Counted from the first letter of the stretch, positions 51,473 to 61,354 are shown. The stretch: DNA of 64,000 nt from Pseudomonas reinekei (GCF_001945365.1 NZ_MSTQ01000002.1:248001-312000); one strand, 5' to 3'. Notes: generated by a model from the letters alone, not told the origin. Made by a program: numbers and translations.

Positions 51473-54130
51473 TCAAGCCAAACTCTTGCTGACCACCTCA
51501 AACACATCGCTGGACAACTGCCCTGAACCACGAATCCGCTCCAGCTCCCCTTTCATCAACGCCTGACGAGCGTCGTCATACTTGCGCCAGCGAGTCAAAG
51601 GCGCCAACTGACGCGAAGCAATCTGCGGATTGAAGCCGTTCAGTTCAATCACCAGATCCGCCAGGAAGCGATACCCGGAACCATCCGCCGCATGGAAGTT
51701 GATCAGGTTCTGCCCGGCAAACGCACCGACCAGCGCCCGAACCTTGTTCGGGTTCTTGATGTTGAACGCCGGGTGCTGCATCAACGCCTTGACCCGCTCC
51801 AGCCCACCCGGCAAGACACTGCCAGCCTGGACGCTGAACCACTGGTCCATGACCAATGGATTGTCCTTGAAGTGCTCGGCGAAGCTCGCCAGCGCCTTGG
51901 CTTTCTGCTCTTCGAAGGGCGAGTTGACCAACACCGCGAGCGCGGTGAGGCGTTCAGTCATGTTGTCGCACGCGTCGAACTGCTCCAGCGTCGCCGCCAA
52001 GACTTCCGGCTTACCACTGAGCATCAGGTACGACAGCGCGATGTTCTGCAACGCACGACGAGCAAAATGCTCGGCCTCGGCCACATAAGGGGTTTGCTTG
52101 GACAGGTCGCGGTTGGCTTGATAGCGCAGCCACAAACCTTCGAACAACGCGTCCGCCAGCTGCTTGCGGGCAAACTCGCGGGCGGTGTGAATGGCGTCGA
52201 CATCAGCCACTTCGCTGATTTCGGTCAGGTATGCTTCGCTTGGCAGCGAGAGCATTTCGGCGACCATCGCCTGATCCAGCGATTCATCGGACAGCACCGA
52301 ACGCAGGGCCGAAACCAGACGCTGATCCAGCACCAGGGTTTCGCCTTTCTGCTGCTGGGCGATCAATTCCTGCAGCACCTGCACCGACAATTGCTGCCCG
52401 GCATCCCAGCGGTTGAAGCCGTCGCTGTCGTGCTGCATCAGGAACATCAACTGATCGCGGTTGTATGGGAAGGTCAGTTTTACCGGTGCCGAGAAACCAC
52501 GCAGCAGCGATGGCAGCGGCTGTTCAGCGATATCGACGAAGGTGAACGTCTGCTCGGCTTCGGTCACCGAGATCACGCGGGACGTGCCTTGCGCCGACGC
52601 TTCACCGGCCAGACGCAGGGCGATTTCACCACCCTTGCTGTCCAGCAGGCCAAGTTCGACCGGAATCACGAACGGCAGTTTTTCAACCTTGTCCGGGGTT
52701 TCCGGGCAGCTCTGGCGGAAGGTCAGGCTGTAGGTTTTAGCCGTGGCATCGTAAGACTCGCTCACCGCCAAACGCGGCGTGCCGGCCTGGCTGTACCAGC
52801 GTTTGAACTGGGTCAGGTCGACGCCGTTGGCCTCTTCCATGGCCTTGATGAAGTCATCACAGGTCACGGCCTGGCCGTCGTGGCGCTCGAAGTACAGGTC
52901 GCTGCCCTTACGGAAGCCTGCAGCGCCGAGCAAGGTGTGGATCATGCCGACCACTTCCGAGCCCTTTTCGTACACGGTCAGGGTGTAGAAGTTGGAAATT
53001 TCGATGAAGCTGTCCGGGCGCACGGCGTGGGCCATCGGGCCGGCGTCTTCGGCGAACTGGTGGGTGCGCAGGTAGGCCACATCCTGGATGCGCTTGACCG
53101 TCGCCGAGTTCATGTCGGCGGAGAAGCCTGAGTCACGGAATACGGTGAAACCTTCCTTGAGCGACAACTGGAACCAGTCGCGGCAGGTCACGCGGTTGCC
53201 CGACCAGTTGTGGAAATATTCGTGGGCGACGATCGCCTCGACCCGCTGGTGCGCAGCGTCGGTGGCGGTTTCGGCGCGGGCCAGTACGGCGCTGGAGTTG
53301 AAGATGTTGAGGCCCTTGTTCTCCATCGCGCCCATGTTGAAGTCATTCACGGCGACGATCATGAAGATGTCCAGATCGTATTCGCGACCGTAGACCTCTT
53401 CATCCCAGCGCATGGATTTCTTGAGGCTGTTCATCGCGTGCTGGCATTTGTCGATGTTCTCCGGCTCGACATAGATGCGCAGCGCGACGTTGCGCTCGGT
53501 CATGGTGGTGAACGTGTCTTCGACACACCACAGATCACCGGCCACCAGCGCGAACAGGTACGCCGGCTTCTTGAACGGATCCTCCCAGGTCGCCCAGTGC
53601 CGGCCATCTTCGCCGGGCCCCGAGGCAATCGGGTTGCCGTTGGACAGCAGCACCGGATAGCTGTGCTGCTCGGCCACCACGGTGGTGGTGAACGTGCTCA
53701 TCACGTCCGGACGGTCGAGGTAATAGGTGATCTTGCGGAAACCTTCGGCCTCGCACTGGGTGCAGAACATCGTGCCGGACTTGTACAGGCCTTCCAGTGC
53801 CGTGTTGGTTTCCGGGTGGATCTTGACGCTCGTATCGACCGTGAAGGTCGCGCTGGACGGGTGCAGGGTCAGGTGATTCTCGGTCAACTGATACTGCGCT
53901 GCAGTCAGTTCCTGATCGGCCAGCGTGACCGACAACAGCTCAAGCTGCTGGCCATCCAGCACCAGCGGCGGCAAATCCGGGCCGCGCTCGGGGTTGCGGC
54001 GCATCACCAGTTGCGCATGGACCAGGCTGTGGTCCTCGAACAACTCGAAGGTCAGGTGCGTTTCATCGATCAGGTACTCGGGCGCCTGATAGTCCTTGAG
54101 GTAGATCATCTTCGGTTGTTCGGTGCGCAT
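51473..54130 (-). CDS. pepN: Aminopeptidase N
   Basis: An 885-aa M1-family zinc metallopeptidase that removes N-terminal residues from peptides in the cytoplasm. The substrate-binding motif GAMEN is at 267-271 and the zinc site HEYFH at 303-307, with the third ligand Glu326 exactly 18 residues later (SLKEGF). The catalytic Tyr region is IEISNFYTLTVYEKGSEVVG. The C-terminal DUF3458 helical domain ends SDVFEVVSKSLA. The length fits proteobacterial PepN. AAGGA lies 9 nt before the ATG. It is followed on the same strand only by the repeat element, so the transcript probably ends there. Confidence 0.97.
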   Translation of the reverse strand: MRTEQPKMIYLKDYQAPEYLIDETHLTFELFEDHSLVHAQLVMRRNPERGPDLPPLVLDGQQLELLSVTLADQELTAAQYQLTENHLTLHPSSATFTVDTSVKIHPETNTALEGLYKSGTMFCTQCEAEGFRKITYYLDRPDVMSTFTTTVVAEQHSYPVLLSNGNPIASGPGEDGRHWATWEDPFKKPAYLFALVAGDLWCVEDTFTTMTERNVALRIYVEPENIDKCQHAMNSLKKSMRWDEEVYGREYDLDIFMIVAVNDFNMGAMENKGLNIFNSSAVLARAETATDAAHQRVEAIVAHEYFHNWSGNRVTCRDWFQLSLKEGFTVFRDSGFSADMNSATVKRIQDVAYLRTHQFAEDAGPMAHAVRPDSFIEISNFYTLTVYEKGSEVVGMIHTLLGAAGFRKGSDLYFERHDGQAVTCDDFIKAMEEANGVDLTQFKRWYSQAGTPRLAVSESYDATAKTYSLTFRQSCPETPDKVEKLPFVIPVELGLLDSKGGEIALRLAGEASAQGTSRVISVTEAEQTFTFVDIAEQPLPSLLRGFSAPVKLTFPYNRDQLMFLMQHDSDGFNRWDAGQQLSVQVLQELIAQQQKGETLVLDQRLVSALRSVLSDESLDQAMVAEMLSLPSEAYLTEISEVADVDAIHTAREFARKQLADALFEGLWLRYQANRDLSKQTPYVAEAEHFARRALQNIALSYLMLSGKPEVLAATLEQFDACDNMTERLTALAVLVNSPFEEQKAKALASFAEHFKDNPLVMDQWFSVQAGSVLPGGLERVKALMQHPAFNIKNPNKVRALVGAFAGQNLINFHAADGSGYRFLADLVIELNGFNPQIASRQLAPLTRWRKYDDARQALMKGELERIRGSGQLSSDVFEVVSKSLA

Positions 54131-54140
54131 GCTGGAGTCC

Positions 54141-54938
54141 TTAACTATGCACGGCGAGCTGGTAGGCCGTGTACTTACGAATGTTGATCACGCCGGTGTC
54201 GAAGATCAGGTATTGGCCTTTGATCCCCATCAGCGTGCCTTCGGCAATCGGATTCTTGTCCAGGTTGAAGCTGACGATTTTCGCTGGATACTGCTCGACC
54301 GGAAAGCGGATTTCGAGCGGGTCGACGTCGGCAATCGTCTGGATCGCCTGCAGGCCGAATCGTTCCTGCAAACCTTGCAGGCCCTGCCCGCAGCTGTCGA
54401 ACAGCTGGTCACGGATCTGCGGCAGGTCCACCGACACGGCATCGCCCTTGAGCAAGGCACGCCAGTTGGTCTTGTCGGCGACCTGGCTGCGGAACAGATC
54501 TTCGACGAAGCCCGATTGCTGGCGGGTCGCGACGCGCACGATCGGCAACGCCTGACTGGCACCCTGGTCAATCCAGCGGGTCGGCAACTGGGTGGCACGG
54601 GTGATCCCGACCTTGACCCCGGATGAATTCGACAGGTAGACGATGTGGTCGGTCATGCAGAACTTCTCGCCCCACTCCGGCTCCCGGCAGGTGCCGGCGT
54701 CGTAATGGCAGCGTTCCGGGCTCATGATGCACATGTCACACTGGGCCAGTCTGGTCATGCACGGGTAGCAGTAACCCTGGCTGAAACTGGTTTTGGTCTT
54801 GCGTCCGCAATGGGTGCAATGGATCGCCCCCAGGTACTCAAGGCGCACCGTGGTACCGATCAACGGGTTGACCGGTACCTCGACATCGCCCAGACGAAAT
54901 GCGTACTGCACGTTCGGCCCGTCCAGGCGCGCCGACAT
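54141..54938 (-). CDS. DUF2797-domain protein
   Basis: A 265-aa protein with a zinc-ribbon-like Cys set: HCTHCGRKTKTSFSQGYCYP and CMTRLAQCDMCIMSPERCHY, then GTCREPEWGEKFCMTDHIVY, followed by LSNSSGVKVGITRATQLPTR, which resembles a GIY-YIG-like nuclease strand pattern (YLSNS...VGITR). The DUF2797 family has no assigned role known to me. Start: ATG 54938 is the first standard start after the upstream gene. A TTG at 54971 that overlaps the DUF1315 stop would add IEIGRGAISK and is also attractive. It lies between pepN and the DUF1315 gene. Confidence 0.85.
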   Translation of the reverse strand: MSARLDGPNVQYAFRLGDVEVPVNPLIGTTVRLEYLGAIHCTHCGRKTKTSFSQGYCYPCMTRLAQCDMCIMSPERCHYDAGTCREPEWGEKFCMTDHIVYLSNSSGVKVGITRATQLPTRWIDQGASQALPIVRVATRQQSGFVEDLFRSQVADKTNWRALLKGDAVSVDLPQIRDQLFDSCGQGLQGLQERFGLQAIQTIADVDPLEIRFPVEQYPAKIVSFNLDKNPIAEGTLMGIKGQYLIFDTGVINIRKYTAYQLAVHS

Positions 54939-54967
54939 TTTACTGATTGCACCGCGGCCAATCTCAA

Positions 54968-55228
54968 TCAATGGATGGCATCCGACTTGAACAGGATATT
55001 CGGCACCTGGATCGACTTGGAGCTGCATTCTTGCGGGCCCATGTAGCCAGTCCGCTCTTCCTCGGGCAGGTTCTGGATTTCCCAGGCGATCATCGCTTGC
55101 AGCGACAGTTCGCGTTGCTCGGCGGTGAGTTTGCCACCGTCGGACCATTTACCGATTTCCACCGCCAGCTTCAGGCTCTGGTAGATGTCCGGGGTGATGT
55201 TCTTGATCATTTCGTTAAAAGAGGACAT
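54968..55228 (-). CDS. DUF1315 (YeaC-like) protein
   Basis: An 86-aa protein with the DUF1315 pattern: MSSFNEMIKNITPDIYQSLK, AVEIGKWSDGGKLTAEQREL and AMIAWEIQNLPEEERTGYMG with PQEC. The function is unknown; it is conserved in gammaproteobacteria next to DUF2797 in pseudomonads. A GAGACGGAGACC lies upstream of the ATG at 55228. Co-transcription with DUF2797 is likely (30-bp gap or direct overlap depending on the start). Confidence 0.9.
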   Translation of the reverse strand: MSSFNEMIKNITPDIYQSLKLAVEIGKWSDGGKLTAEQRELSLQAMIAWEIQNLPEEERTGYMGPQECSSKSIQVPNILFKSDAIH

Positions 55229-55260
55229 TGGGTCTCCGTCTCTTTAAGGCATGTTCTGAA

Positions 55261-56130
55261 TTAGGCGGCCAGTTTACGGCGGTTATACAAACCGCCCAAC
55301 AAACCGGTGAAGCATCCGATGAGTAACCCGCTGACGTGGGCCGCGTTGGCGATTTCGCCGAAGCCGATCATCGAGACCAGCCCGGACAGGCACAGCAGCA
55401 ACCACACCAGCATCATCACCAGCACGCCCCGGGGCAGACGATAGGCGGGGTTCGGCGCCAGTAACTGGAAGATCCAGCAATGCCCGAGCAAGCCGTAAAG
55501 CACCCCGGACAACCCGCCAAACAGGGTCGGGCCGCTGAAAAAATACTGGATGTAGTTGGAGACGAGGCTGAACAGCAAGGTCAGGCCGACCAGATTGATG
55601 CTGCCCTGGCGCGACTCGATGCGCCGTCCCAGTTCCCAGTACCACATGCCATTCATGGCCAGGTGGAGGATGCCGAAGTGGATCAGCATCGGCGTCACCA
55701 GTCGCCACCACTGCCCCGCCGCGAGGCTGTCGGCCAGCGGTACAAAGTGGATGTATTCGCCGACGATGCGGAAATCGAGGAACGTCAGCCAGCGCATCGT
55801 ATTGAGGTTGTCGCCCAACATCGTCAATGCACCGACGATCAGACTCAGGATCAGCACCAGCGCCGTGGCTTTCGCATAGCGCACCTGCTCGACGAAGCCC
55901 GGACGCTTGCGGGTTTGTGCCAGCGGAATATCCAGTTGCTGATCGGGATCGCCCGCCGGGAACCGTTCGTAGAGCGCCAGGACGTCGTCACTGATGTTCT
56001 GCGGCACCCACAACACCTGCTCACCGGACTCTTCGCTGACCCGATGCGGCACCTGCATGCGTTGCAGCAATTTGACGAACCCGCTCAGGTCCACCGCCAG
56101 GGGCAGTCGCAAAACCGCTACCGAGCTCAT
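55261..56130 (-). CDS. Rhomboid-family intramembrane serine protease
   Basis: A 289-aa protein. The N-terminal cytoplasmic domain (about residues 1-90, MSSVAVLRLPLAVDLSGFVK) resembles the GlpG N-domain. Six helices follow, with the WWRLVTPMLIHFGILHLAMN loop motif, the nucleophile Ser208 in GGLSGVLYGLLGH, and the catalytic His265 in ANAAHVSGLLIG. It cleaves membrane helices. The start at 56130 has GAGATG upstream; a start at 56172 overlaps the upstream gene and is less likely. It lies 13 bp after the phosphoesterase gene, in an apparent operon with nadK. Confidence 0.93.
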   Translation of the reverse strand: MSSVAVLRLPLAVDLSGFVKLLQRMQVPHRVSEESGEQVLWVPQNISDDVLALYERFPAGDPDQQLDIPLAQTRKRPGFVEQVRYAKATALVLILSLIVGALTMLGDNLNTMRWLTFLDFRIVGEYIHFVPLADSLAAGQWWRLVTPMLIHFGILHLAMNGMWYWELGRRIESRQGSINLVGLTLLFSLVSNYIQYFFSGPTLFGGLSGVLYGLLGHCWIFQLLAPNPAYRLPRGVLVMMLVWLLLCLSGLVSMIGFGEIANAAHVSGLLIGCFTGLLGGLYNRRKLAA

Positions 56131-56143
56131 CGCAGCATCTCTT

Positions 56144-57115
56144 TCATTGCAAAACCTCAGGTCGCTCGACATCGACCCAGACGAACTTATGCGGATCGAG
56201 CCGCGTTTCCTGGTCCAGGCGATAGGCGACCAGTTTGCCGTAGAGCACGGCGCTGTAATCCAGGCACGCCAGGTTCGGGCGGATCGGCGCCGGCTTGCCG
56301 CTGCGCCAGTAATGGCCGACGAACAGCAAGGGTTCGTCGACGCCGTAGCGCAACAGGTTGTTCTTTTCAGTGGAAGTCAATGGCGTCTGGGCCACTGGCT
56401 CAGGCAAGGCGTCCGGCTGGAACACGATATCGCCGTAGGTTTTCGGGTCGTCCTCCCAGAACTTGGTGCGGAAGAACGAACGCACCAGACCGTCGCCGCT
56501 GGTCATGGTCAGGCCATGGGGCAAGCGCATGTCGGTACCACGCAGCAGACGATCGAACACGGTACAGGCAAAGGAGCCGGACTCGGCCGAAGCCTGGAGG
56601 AAATGCTCATCGATGCAACCGCTGGGAAACAACGCCCGCAGCGGTTCGATCAGATCGGCATCCCAGCAGGCATGCACCACGCGGAAACGCCCGGCATCGA
56701 GAAACAGCGGCAGCTTGTAGAACCATTGCTGGAAGTCATGCCAGTCGCCGGGATGCTGTTCAAATTGAGTCAGGGTTTCATGCAGCAGGCGCGCGTGGCG
56801 CGGCGTGTGTTCGCGCACGAACTGCTTGCCACTGCCAGGCAGCGCCGGTGTCACCCAGCCCAGCGCGTTGAATTCGTGGTTGCCCATGATGCACAGTGCC
56901 TGACCGGCCTCGACCATATCGTGGACGATGTGCAGCGCCTCGCGAATCCGCGGGCCACGGTCAATGATGTCGCCGACAAACACCGCCATGCGCGAAGCAT
57001 GGCGCCAGACGCCACCTTGTTTGTGATAACCGAGCCGGTCGAGCAAATGCTCAAGGGTCATTGCGCAACCGTGCACGTCACCGATCAGGTCGTAGCTACG
57101 CGCGGGATCGAGCAT
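56144..57115 (-). CDS. Metallophosphoesterase (calcineurin-like, PP2A/ApaH type)
   Basis: A 323-aa metal-dependent phosphoesterase. Motifs in order: DLIGDVHG, FVGDIIDRGP, IMGNHEFNALG, a His in RVVHACWD, and FVGHYW. These are all the ligands expected of the two-metal site. The substrate may be a phosphoprotein or a dinucleoside polyphosphate. The ATG overlaps the nadK stop by one base (TGATG), so translation is coupled, and the rhomboid gene follows after 13 bp. Confidence 0.92.
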   Translation of the reverse strand: MLDPARSYDLIGDVHGCAMTLEHLLDRLGYHKQGGVWRHASRMAVFVGDIIDRGPRIREALHIVHDMVEAGQALCIMGNHEFNALGWVTPALPGSGKQFVREHTPRHARLLHETLTQFEQHPGDWHDFQQWFYKLPLFLDAGRFRVVHACWDADLIEPLRALFPSGCIDEHFLQASAESGSFACTVFDRLLRGTDMRLPHGLTMTSGDGLVRSFFRTKFWEDDPKTYGDIVFQPDALPEPVAQTPLTSTEKNNLLRYGVDEPLLFVGHYWRSGKPAPIRPNLACLDYSAVLYGKLVAYRLDQETRLDPHKFVWVDVERPEVLQ

Positions 57116-58005
57116 CAGTCGCCTCCACCACCCAACTTGCTGCCCCAGCCGAGCTTGGTCCGGCAGACTTCGTAGTAGTTGTGGTCGAGCGGATGGATCA
57201 ACCGCAGCTTCTGGGCTTTCTTGCTGACGGTGATGGTGTCGCCGGGCGCACAGGTAAAGTGGTTCTGCCCGTCACACGAGACTTGCGGGTAAATCTGCAT
57301 ATCCTTGGACACGACGATTTTCAGCTCACTGTTGCCATCGACCACAATCGGCCGGCCCGACAAGGTATGGGGGTACATCGGCACGATTACAATGGCGTCG
57401 AGCTTGGGATGCATGATCGGCCCGCCGGCGGACAATGCATAGGCGGTCGAACCGGTCGGTGTGGCGACGATCAGGCCGTCGGCCTTCTGGCTGCAAACGA
57501 ACTGGCCGTCGATGTACAGTTCGAATTCGATCATCCGCGTGGATTTACCGGGGTGCAGGACCACGTCGTTCAGCGCATCGCCCTGGCCAATGGCCTCGGC
57601 GTGGCGACGGACTTCAGCCTGCAACAGGAACCGGTTTTCCACCAGATAGTGGCCGTCGAGCACCTCGGCGACCTTGATTTCCAGCTCGTCAGGGCGGATA
57701 TCGGTCAGGAAACCCAGGCTGCCACGGTTGATACCGAGCACCGGAATATTGTGTTTGGCCAACGCGCGTGCGGCGCCGAGCAGACTGCCGTCACCGCCGA
57801 CCACAATCACCATGTCACAGACTTCGCCGAGCATCTTGCGCGACGAGGTTTGCAGGCCGTGGCCCGGCAGGACTTCGGCGATGGTGTCTTCGAGAATCAC
57901 GTGCAGGTGACGATCGAGCAGAAACCGTTTCAGTCGGCGGACGGTATCCAGCACCTGGGAACTGCCCAGGCGACCGATGATGCCGATATTGCGAAATTGC
58001 TCCAT
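57115..58005 (-). CDS. nadK: NAD kinase
   Basis: A 296-aa enzyme that phosphorylates NAD+ to NADP+ with ATP. The motif GGDGS is at residues 70-74, NRGSLGFLTD follows, ALNDVVLHPGKSTRMIEFEL holds the N-D pair, and the Gly-rich TPTGSTAYALSAGGPI and the C-terminal SGRPIVVDGNSEL complete the family set. AGGAG lies 8 nt before the ATG at 58005; the 28 extra open codons upstream are non-coding. It is the first gene of nadK-phosphoesterase-rhomboid, divergent from DUF1853. Confidence 0.96.
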   Translation of the reverse strand: MEQFRNIGIIGRLGSSQVLDTVRRLKRFLLDRHLHVILEDTIAEVLPGHGLQTSSRKMLGEVCDMVIVVGGDGSLLGAARALAKHNIPVLGINRGSLGFLTDIRPDELEIKVAEVLDGHYLVENRFLLQAEVRRHAEAIGQGDALNDVVLHPGKSTRMIEFELYIDGQFVCSQKADGLIVATPTGSTAYALSAGGPIMHPKLDAIVIVPMYPHTLSGRPIVVDGNSELKIVVSKDMQIYPQVSCDGQNHFTCAPGDTITVSKKAQKLRLIHPLDHNYYEVCRTKLGWGSKLGGGGD

Positions 58006-58122
58006 GGGGCTCCTGCTGGGAATCTGTGCGGCGACAAAAACACGATTATGGGCGAAAGGCGCTGATAGACAAAATCCTTTCAGCCTCAAGGGCGTGCTCG
58101 CGTTTCGGGCTATGCTCGCAAG

Positions 58123-59073
58123 ATGATCCTATTTCCAGACTTGCTCCCGTTACCCCACCAGCTGCGCCACCCCGAAGTGCGCGACCTGGCGTGGGTCATT
58201 CTCGCGCCGCCGATGCTCGCCGACACACCGTGGCCGCAACGCCACCCGCTGGCCGGCAGCGACTGGGTACAGGCTCCGGAGCGTCTGGAACAATGGCTGC
58301 GCCGGCTGGATCAGGACAGCTATGGCTTGCTGCATTGGTTGGCGCAGGCTCGCACCCGTCGTCTTGGCTTGTACTATGAGCGACTCTGGCAATTTGCCGT
58401 GGAGCATGCGCCAGGCATCGAACTGATTGCCGCCAACCTGCCGATCCGCCGCGAAGGCCACACCTTGGGCGAATTGGATATGCTGCTGCGTGACCGCGAC
58501 GGCGTGCATCACCTGGAGCTGGCGATCAAGCTGTATCTGGGCCCGCAATCGGGTGACGGGCATGACGCCGCGCAATGGCTCGGCCCTGGCTGTCACGATC
58601 GGCTGGATCGCAAACTGGCGCATTTGAGCCAGCATCAACTGCCCATATCCGCACGCCCCGAAAGCCGCGAAGTGCTGGCGTCGCTGGACATTCGCGAGTT
58701 CAGTGCGCACCTGTGGCTGGGCGGTTATTTGCTTTATCCATGGCCGGGGCAAGCGGCGGCGCCGAGCGGTGCACACCCCCAACACTTGCGCGGTCGCTGG
58801 TTGCATCAAAAGGATTGGTCTGATTTTGTCGAGCAAAGCTTGCCGGGGCGCTGGCAACCCCTTCCCCGCCACGCCTGGCTGGCACCGGCGCACTACACGG
58901 CGGAACACACCTGGAACACCGGGCAACTGAGCGCATGGCTGAGTGACCTCGACCCACTCGCGCCGGCGCAATTGCTGGTGCGATTGACGGAAAATACCCG
59001 TGGCGACTGGGAAGAGGCCGAGCGGTTGTTTCTGGTAGCGGATCTTTGGCCCAATGTGCCGGGGCAAGGTTGA
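58123..59073 (+). CDS. DUF1853 protein, possible PD-(D/E)XK-like fold
   Basis: A 316-aa protein of the DUF1853 family ([39 protein letters not shown]). The segment [20 protein letters not shown] followed by KLYLG has Asp119, Glu132 and Lys136 spaced like a PD-(D/E)XK nuclease core; this is inference from the pattern. No Shine-Dalgarno is seen before ATG 58123, and a TATGCT hexamer ends 6 nt before it, so translation from a very short or absent leader is possible. It is divergent from nadK. The in vivo role is unknown. Confidence 0.85.
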   Translation: MILFPDLLPLPHQLRHPEVRDLAWVILAPPMLADTPWPQRHPLAGSDWVQAPERLEQWLRRLDQDSYGLLHWLAQARTRRLGLYYERLWQFAVEHAPGIELIAANLPIRREGHTLGELDMLLRDRDGVHHLELAIKLYLGPQSGDGHDAAQWLGPGCHDRLDRKLAHLSQHQLPISARPESREVLASLDIREFSAHLWLGGYLLYPWPGQAAAPSGAHPQHLRGRWLHQKDWSDFVEQSLPGRWQPLPRHAWLAPAHYTAEHTWNTGQLSAWLSDLDPLAPAQLLVRLTENTRGDWEEAERLFLVADLWPNVPGQG

Positions 59074-59106
59074 GCACCGAGTGGACTGGACTACCGCTAT
59101 CGCGGT

Positions 59107-60390
59107 TTAAAGAGATAACCGCACAGCCAGCGCCGCCAACGTCGCCAACAACACAGGCACCGTCAACACAATCCCGACCTTGAAGTAATACCCCCAGCCG
59201 ATCTGAATGTTTTTGCGTTCCAGCACATGCAACCACAGCAACGTCGCCAGACTGCCGATCGGGGTGATTTTCGGCCCCAGGTCACTGCCGATGACGTTGG
59301 CGTAGATCATCGCTTCCTTGACCACACCGGTCGCCTGGCTGGCATCGATGGACAGCAGCCCGATCAGCACCGTCGGCAAGTTGTTCATGATCGACGACAA
59401 CAATGCGGTCAACACCCCCGTGCCCAGCGCCGCGCCCCAAACCCCGTATTCGGCAAAACCATTGAGCCAGCTTGCCAGGTAGCCGGTGAGCCCTGCGTTG
59501 CGCAAGCCGTAGACCACCAGATACATGCCCAGCGAGAAAATCACGATGTGCCACGGCGCTTCTTTGATCACCTTGCGTGTGGATATCTTGTGGCCGCGTG
59601 CGGCGATCGCCAGCAGCAAGGCCGCGCACACCGCCGAAATCGCACTGATAGGAATGCCCAGCGGCTCGAGCGCGAAACAGCCGAGCAACAGGATCACCAG
59701 CACCGCCCAACCGGCGTAGAACGTCGCCTTGTCGTGAATGGCCGACGCTGGATGTTCCAACTGCTCAGGGTCATAGTTTTTCGGGATGTCGCGGCGGAAA
59801 AACCACATCAATACCGCCAGCGTGGCCGCGACACTGACCAGATTGACCGGGATCATCACCGCCGCGTACCGGTTGAAGCCGATGTTGAAGAAGTCTGCGG
59901 AAACGATGTTCACCAGGTTCGACACCACCAGCGGCAGGCTGGCCGTGTCGGCGATGAAGCCGGCGCCCATGACGAACGCCAGGGTCGCTGCCGGGGAAAA
60001 ACGCAGTGCCAGCAGCATGGAGATCACAATCGGCGTGAGGATCAGCGCCGCACCGTCATTGGCGAACAATGCCGACACCAACGCCCCGAGCAATACCATA
60101 TAGGCAAACAATTTGCGCCCGCTGCCCTTACCCCAACGGGCCACATGCAGCGCCGCCCAGGCGAAAAACCCGGCTTCGTCCAGCAACAGGCTGATGATGA
60201 TCAGCGCGACAAAGGTGCCGGTGGCGTTCCAGATGATTTGCCACACCAGTGGAATGTCGCTCAGGTGTACCACGCCAAAAATCAAGGCCAGCACCGCGCC
60301 AAGTACCGCGCTCCAACCAACGCCGAGTCCCTTGGGCTGCCAGATCACCAGGGTGATGGTCAGCAGAAAAATCAGTGACGCTACAAACAT
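59107..60390 (-). CDS. arsB: ArsB-type arsenite/anion transporter
   Basis: A 427-aa inner-membrane protein with 11-12 helices of the ArsB/NhaD (IT) superfamily. It has the motif [20 protein letters not shown], the [24 protein letters not shown] stretch (read here as [20 protein letters not shown]) and the C-half [20 protein letters not shown] with [20 protein letters not shown], which are typical of ArsB arsenite exporters. No arsR, arsC or arsH is visible beside it, so another anion as substrate cannot be excluded. ATG 60390 is preferred to the TTG at 60396. Confidence 0.87.
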   Translation of the reverse strand: MFVASLIFLLTITLVIWQPKGLGVGWSAVLGAVLALIFGVVHLSDIPLVWQIIWNATGTFVALIIISLLLDEAGFFAWAALHVARWGKGSGRKLFAYMVLLGALVSALFANDGAALILTPIVISMLLALRFSPAATLAFVMGAGFIADTASLPLVVSNLVNIVSADFFNIGFNRYAAVMIPVNLVSVAATLAVLMWFFRRDIPKNYDPEQLEHPASAIHDKATFYAGWAVLVILLLGCFALEPLGIPISAISAVCAALLLAIAARGHKISTRKVIKEAPWHIVIFSLGMYLVVYGLRNAGLTGYLASWLNGFAEYGVWGAALGTGVLTALLSSIMNNLPTVLIGLLSIDASQATGVVKEAMIYANVIGSDLGPKITPIGSLATLLWLHVLERKNIQIGWGYYFKVGIVLTVPVLLATLAALAVRLSL

Positions 60391-60499
60391 GCGCAACTGC
60401 CTTCAAAGAATGGAGAAATAATCAGCAGCAACGGACCGGCCGGTCCGCCATCACGTGCGATCAGCAACGCCGCGCGAGTGCGGAGTCGGACATGAAGAA

Positions 60500-60524
60500 C
60501 ACGCCTCTGAACAAACGAGGCGTG
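60500..60524 (-). terminator. Possible terminator hairpin
   Basis: An 8-bp perfect stem CACGCCTC (60500-60507) / GAGGCGTG (60517-60524) in the 220-bp gap between the FMN reductase stop and the arsB start. On the minus strand it is followed by TTCTTC rather than a T-run, so terminator or leader hairpin are both possible. Nothing else is recognisable in this gap. Confidence 0.4.
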
Positions 60525-60610
60525 AATATATGGAATTTCGAATATGCAGTAAAGCAGCATTTCGCAGCGGCCAAGGGGCTTGCGATCAAGCCCCCGCCTC
60601 TCAGATTCAG

Positions 60611-61171
60611 TCAGGCCTTCTTGTGCTGCTCGACCCATTGTCCATATGCATTGATAAAACTTTGCAGGAACGGTTTGACCGATTCCGACAACTGGCCCGC
60701 TTCATCGAACGCCGAACCGGCACCGCCCAGGTAAGCCTCGGGCTGCTGCATCAACGGCACATTGAGAAAAACCATGGATTGACGCAGGTGATGGTTGGCG
60801 CCGAAACCGCCAATCGCGCCCGGCGACACACTGATCACCGCGCCCGGTTTGCCGCTCCAGGCGCTCTTGCCGTGAGGGCGCGAGCCGACGTCGATGGCGT
60901 TTTTCATTGGCGCCGACACAGAACGGTTGTATTCCGGGGTGACGAACAACACCGCGTCGGATGAGCTCACTTGTTGCCGGAAAGTGCTGTAGGCTGCCGG
61001 CGGTGAATCACCATCGATATCTTCGTTGTAGAGCGGCAGATCGCCGATTTCAACGATGGTGAGCTTGAGATTGGCCGGCGCCAGATCGGCCAGGGCGAGC
61101 GCGATCTTGCGGTTGATCGATGCTTTGCGCAGGCTGCCGACAACAACGGCGACGTTATAGACATTGCTCAT
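60611..61171 (-). CDS. NADPH-dependent FMN reductase (ChrR/YieF-like)
   Basis: A 186-aa flavodoxin-fold reductase. The phosphate-binding loop is GSLRKASINRK; PEYNRSVSAPMKNAIDVGSR is the family signature around the flavin, and PGAIGGFGANHHLRQ follows. It is the ChrR/YieF group, which reduces quinones, chromate or other electrophiles with NAD(P)H. It is too short for ArsH. GAGAG lies 6-10 nt before the ATG. It lies upstream of arsB on the same strand with 220 bp between them, so co-transcription is uncertain. Confidence 0.92.
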   Translation of the reverse strand: MSNVYNVAVVVGSLRKASINRKIALALADLAPANLKLTIVEIGDLPLYNEDIDGDSPPAAYSTFRQQVSSSDAVLFVTPEYNRSVSAPMKNAIDVGSRPHGKSAWSGKPGAVISVSPGAIGGFGANHHLRQSMVFLNVPLMQQPEAYLGGAGSAFDEAGQLSESVKPFLQSFINAYGQWVEQHKKA

Positions 61172-61354
61172 GGAAGACTCTCGATTGTCCGTGGGGGGAG
61201 GCCTGTAGTTATAGATGATCGGACGATGGTTCAGCCAGTAAACACAGGTATATCTGCGTCCTGATTATTTTTTTTCAGCAGCAAAACTTACCTGGCTCGA
61301 TGGCGGTCTACAAAGCCGTAAATCAAGCGTTTTATCTCCAGAGGTTCTAAGCAG

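Noticed and set aside
50564..51526. Several frames of 60-180 codons inside the 820-bp inverted element
   Set aside because: They are Arg/Pro-rich, lack ribosome sites, cross the repeat arms in unrelated frames and differ between the two arms. Repeat DNA, not genes.
59227..60378. A 383-codon plus-strand frame rich in Gln, Arg, Asp and His
   Set aside because: Antisense shadow of the ArsB-type transporter.
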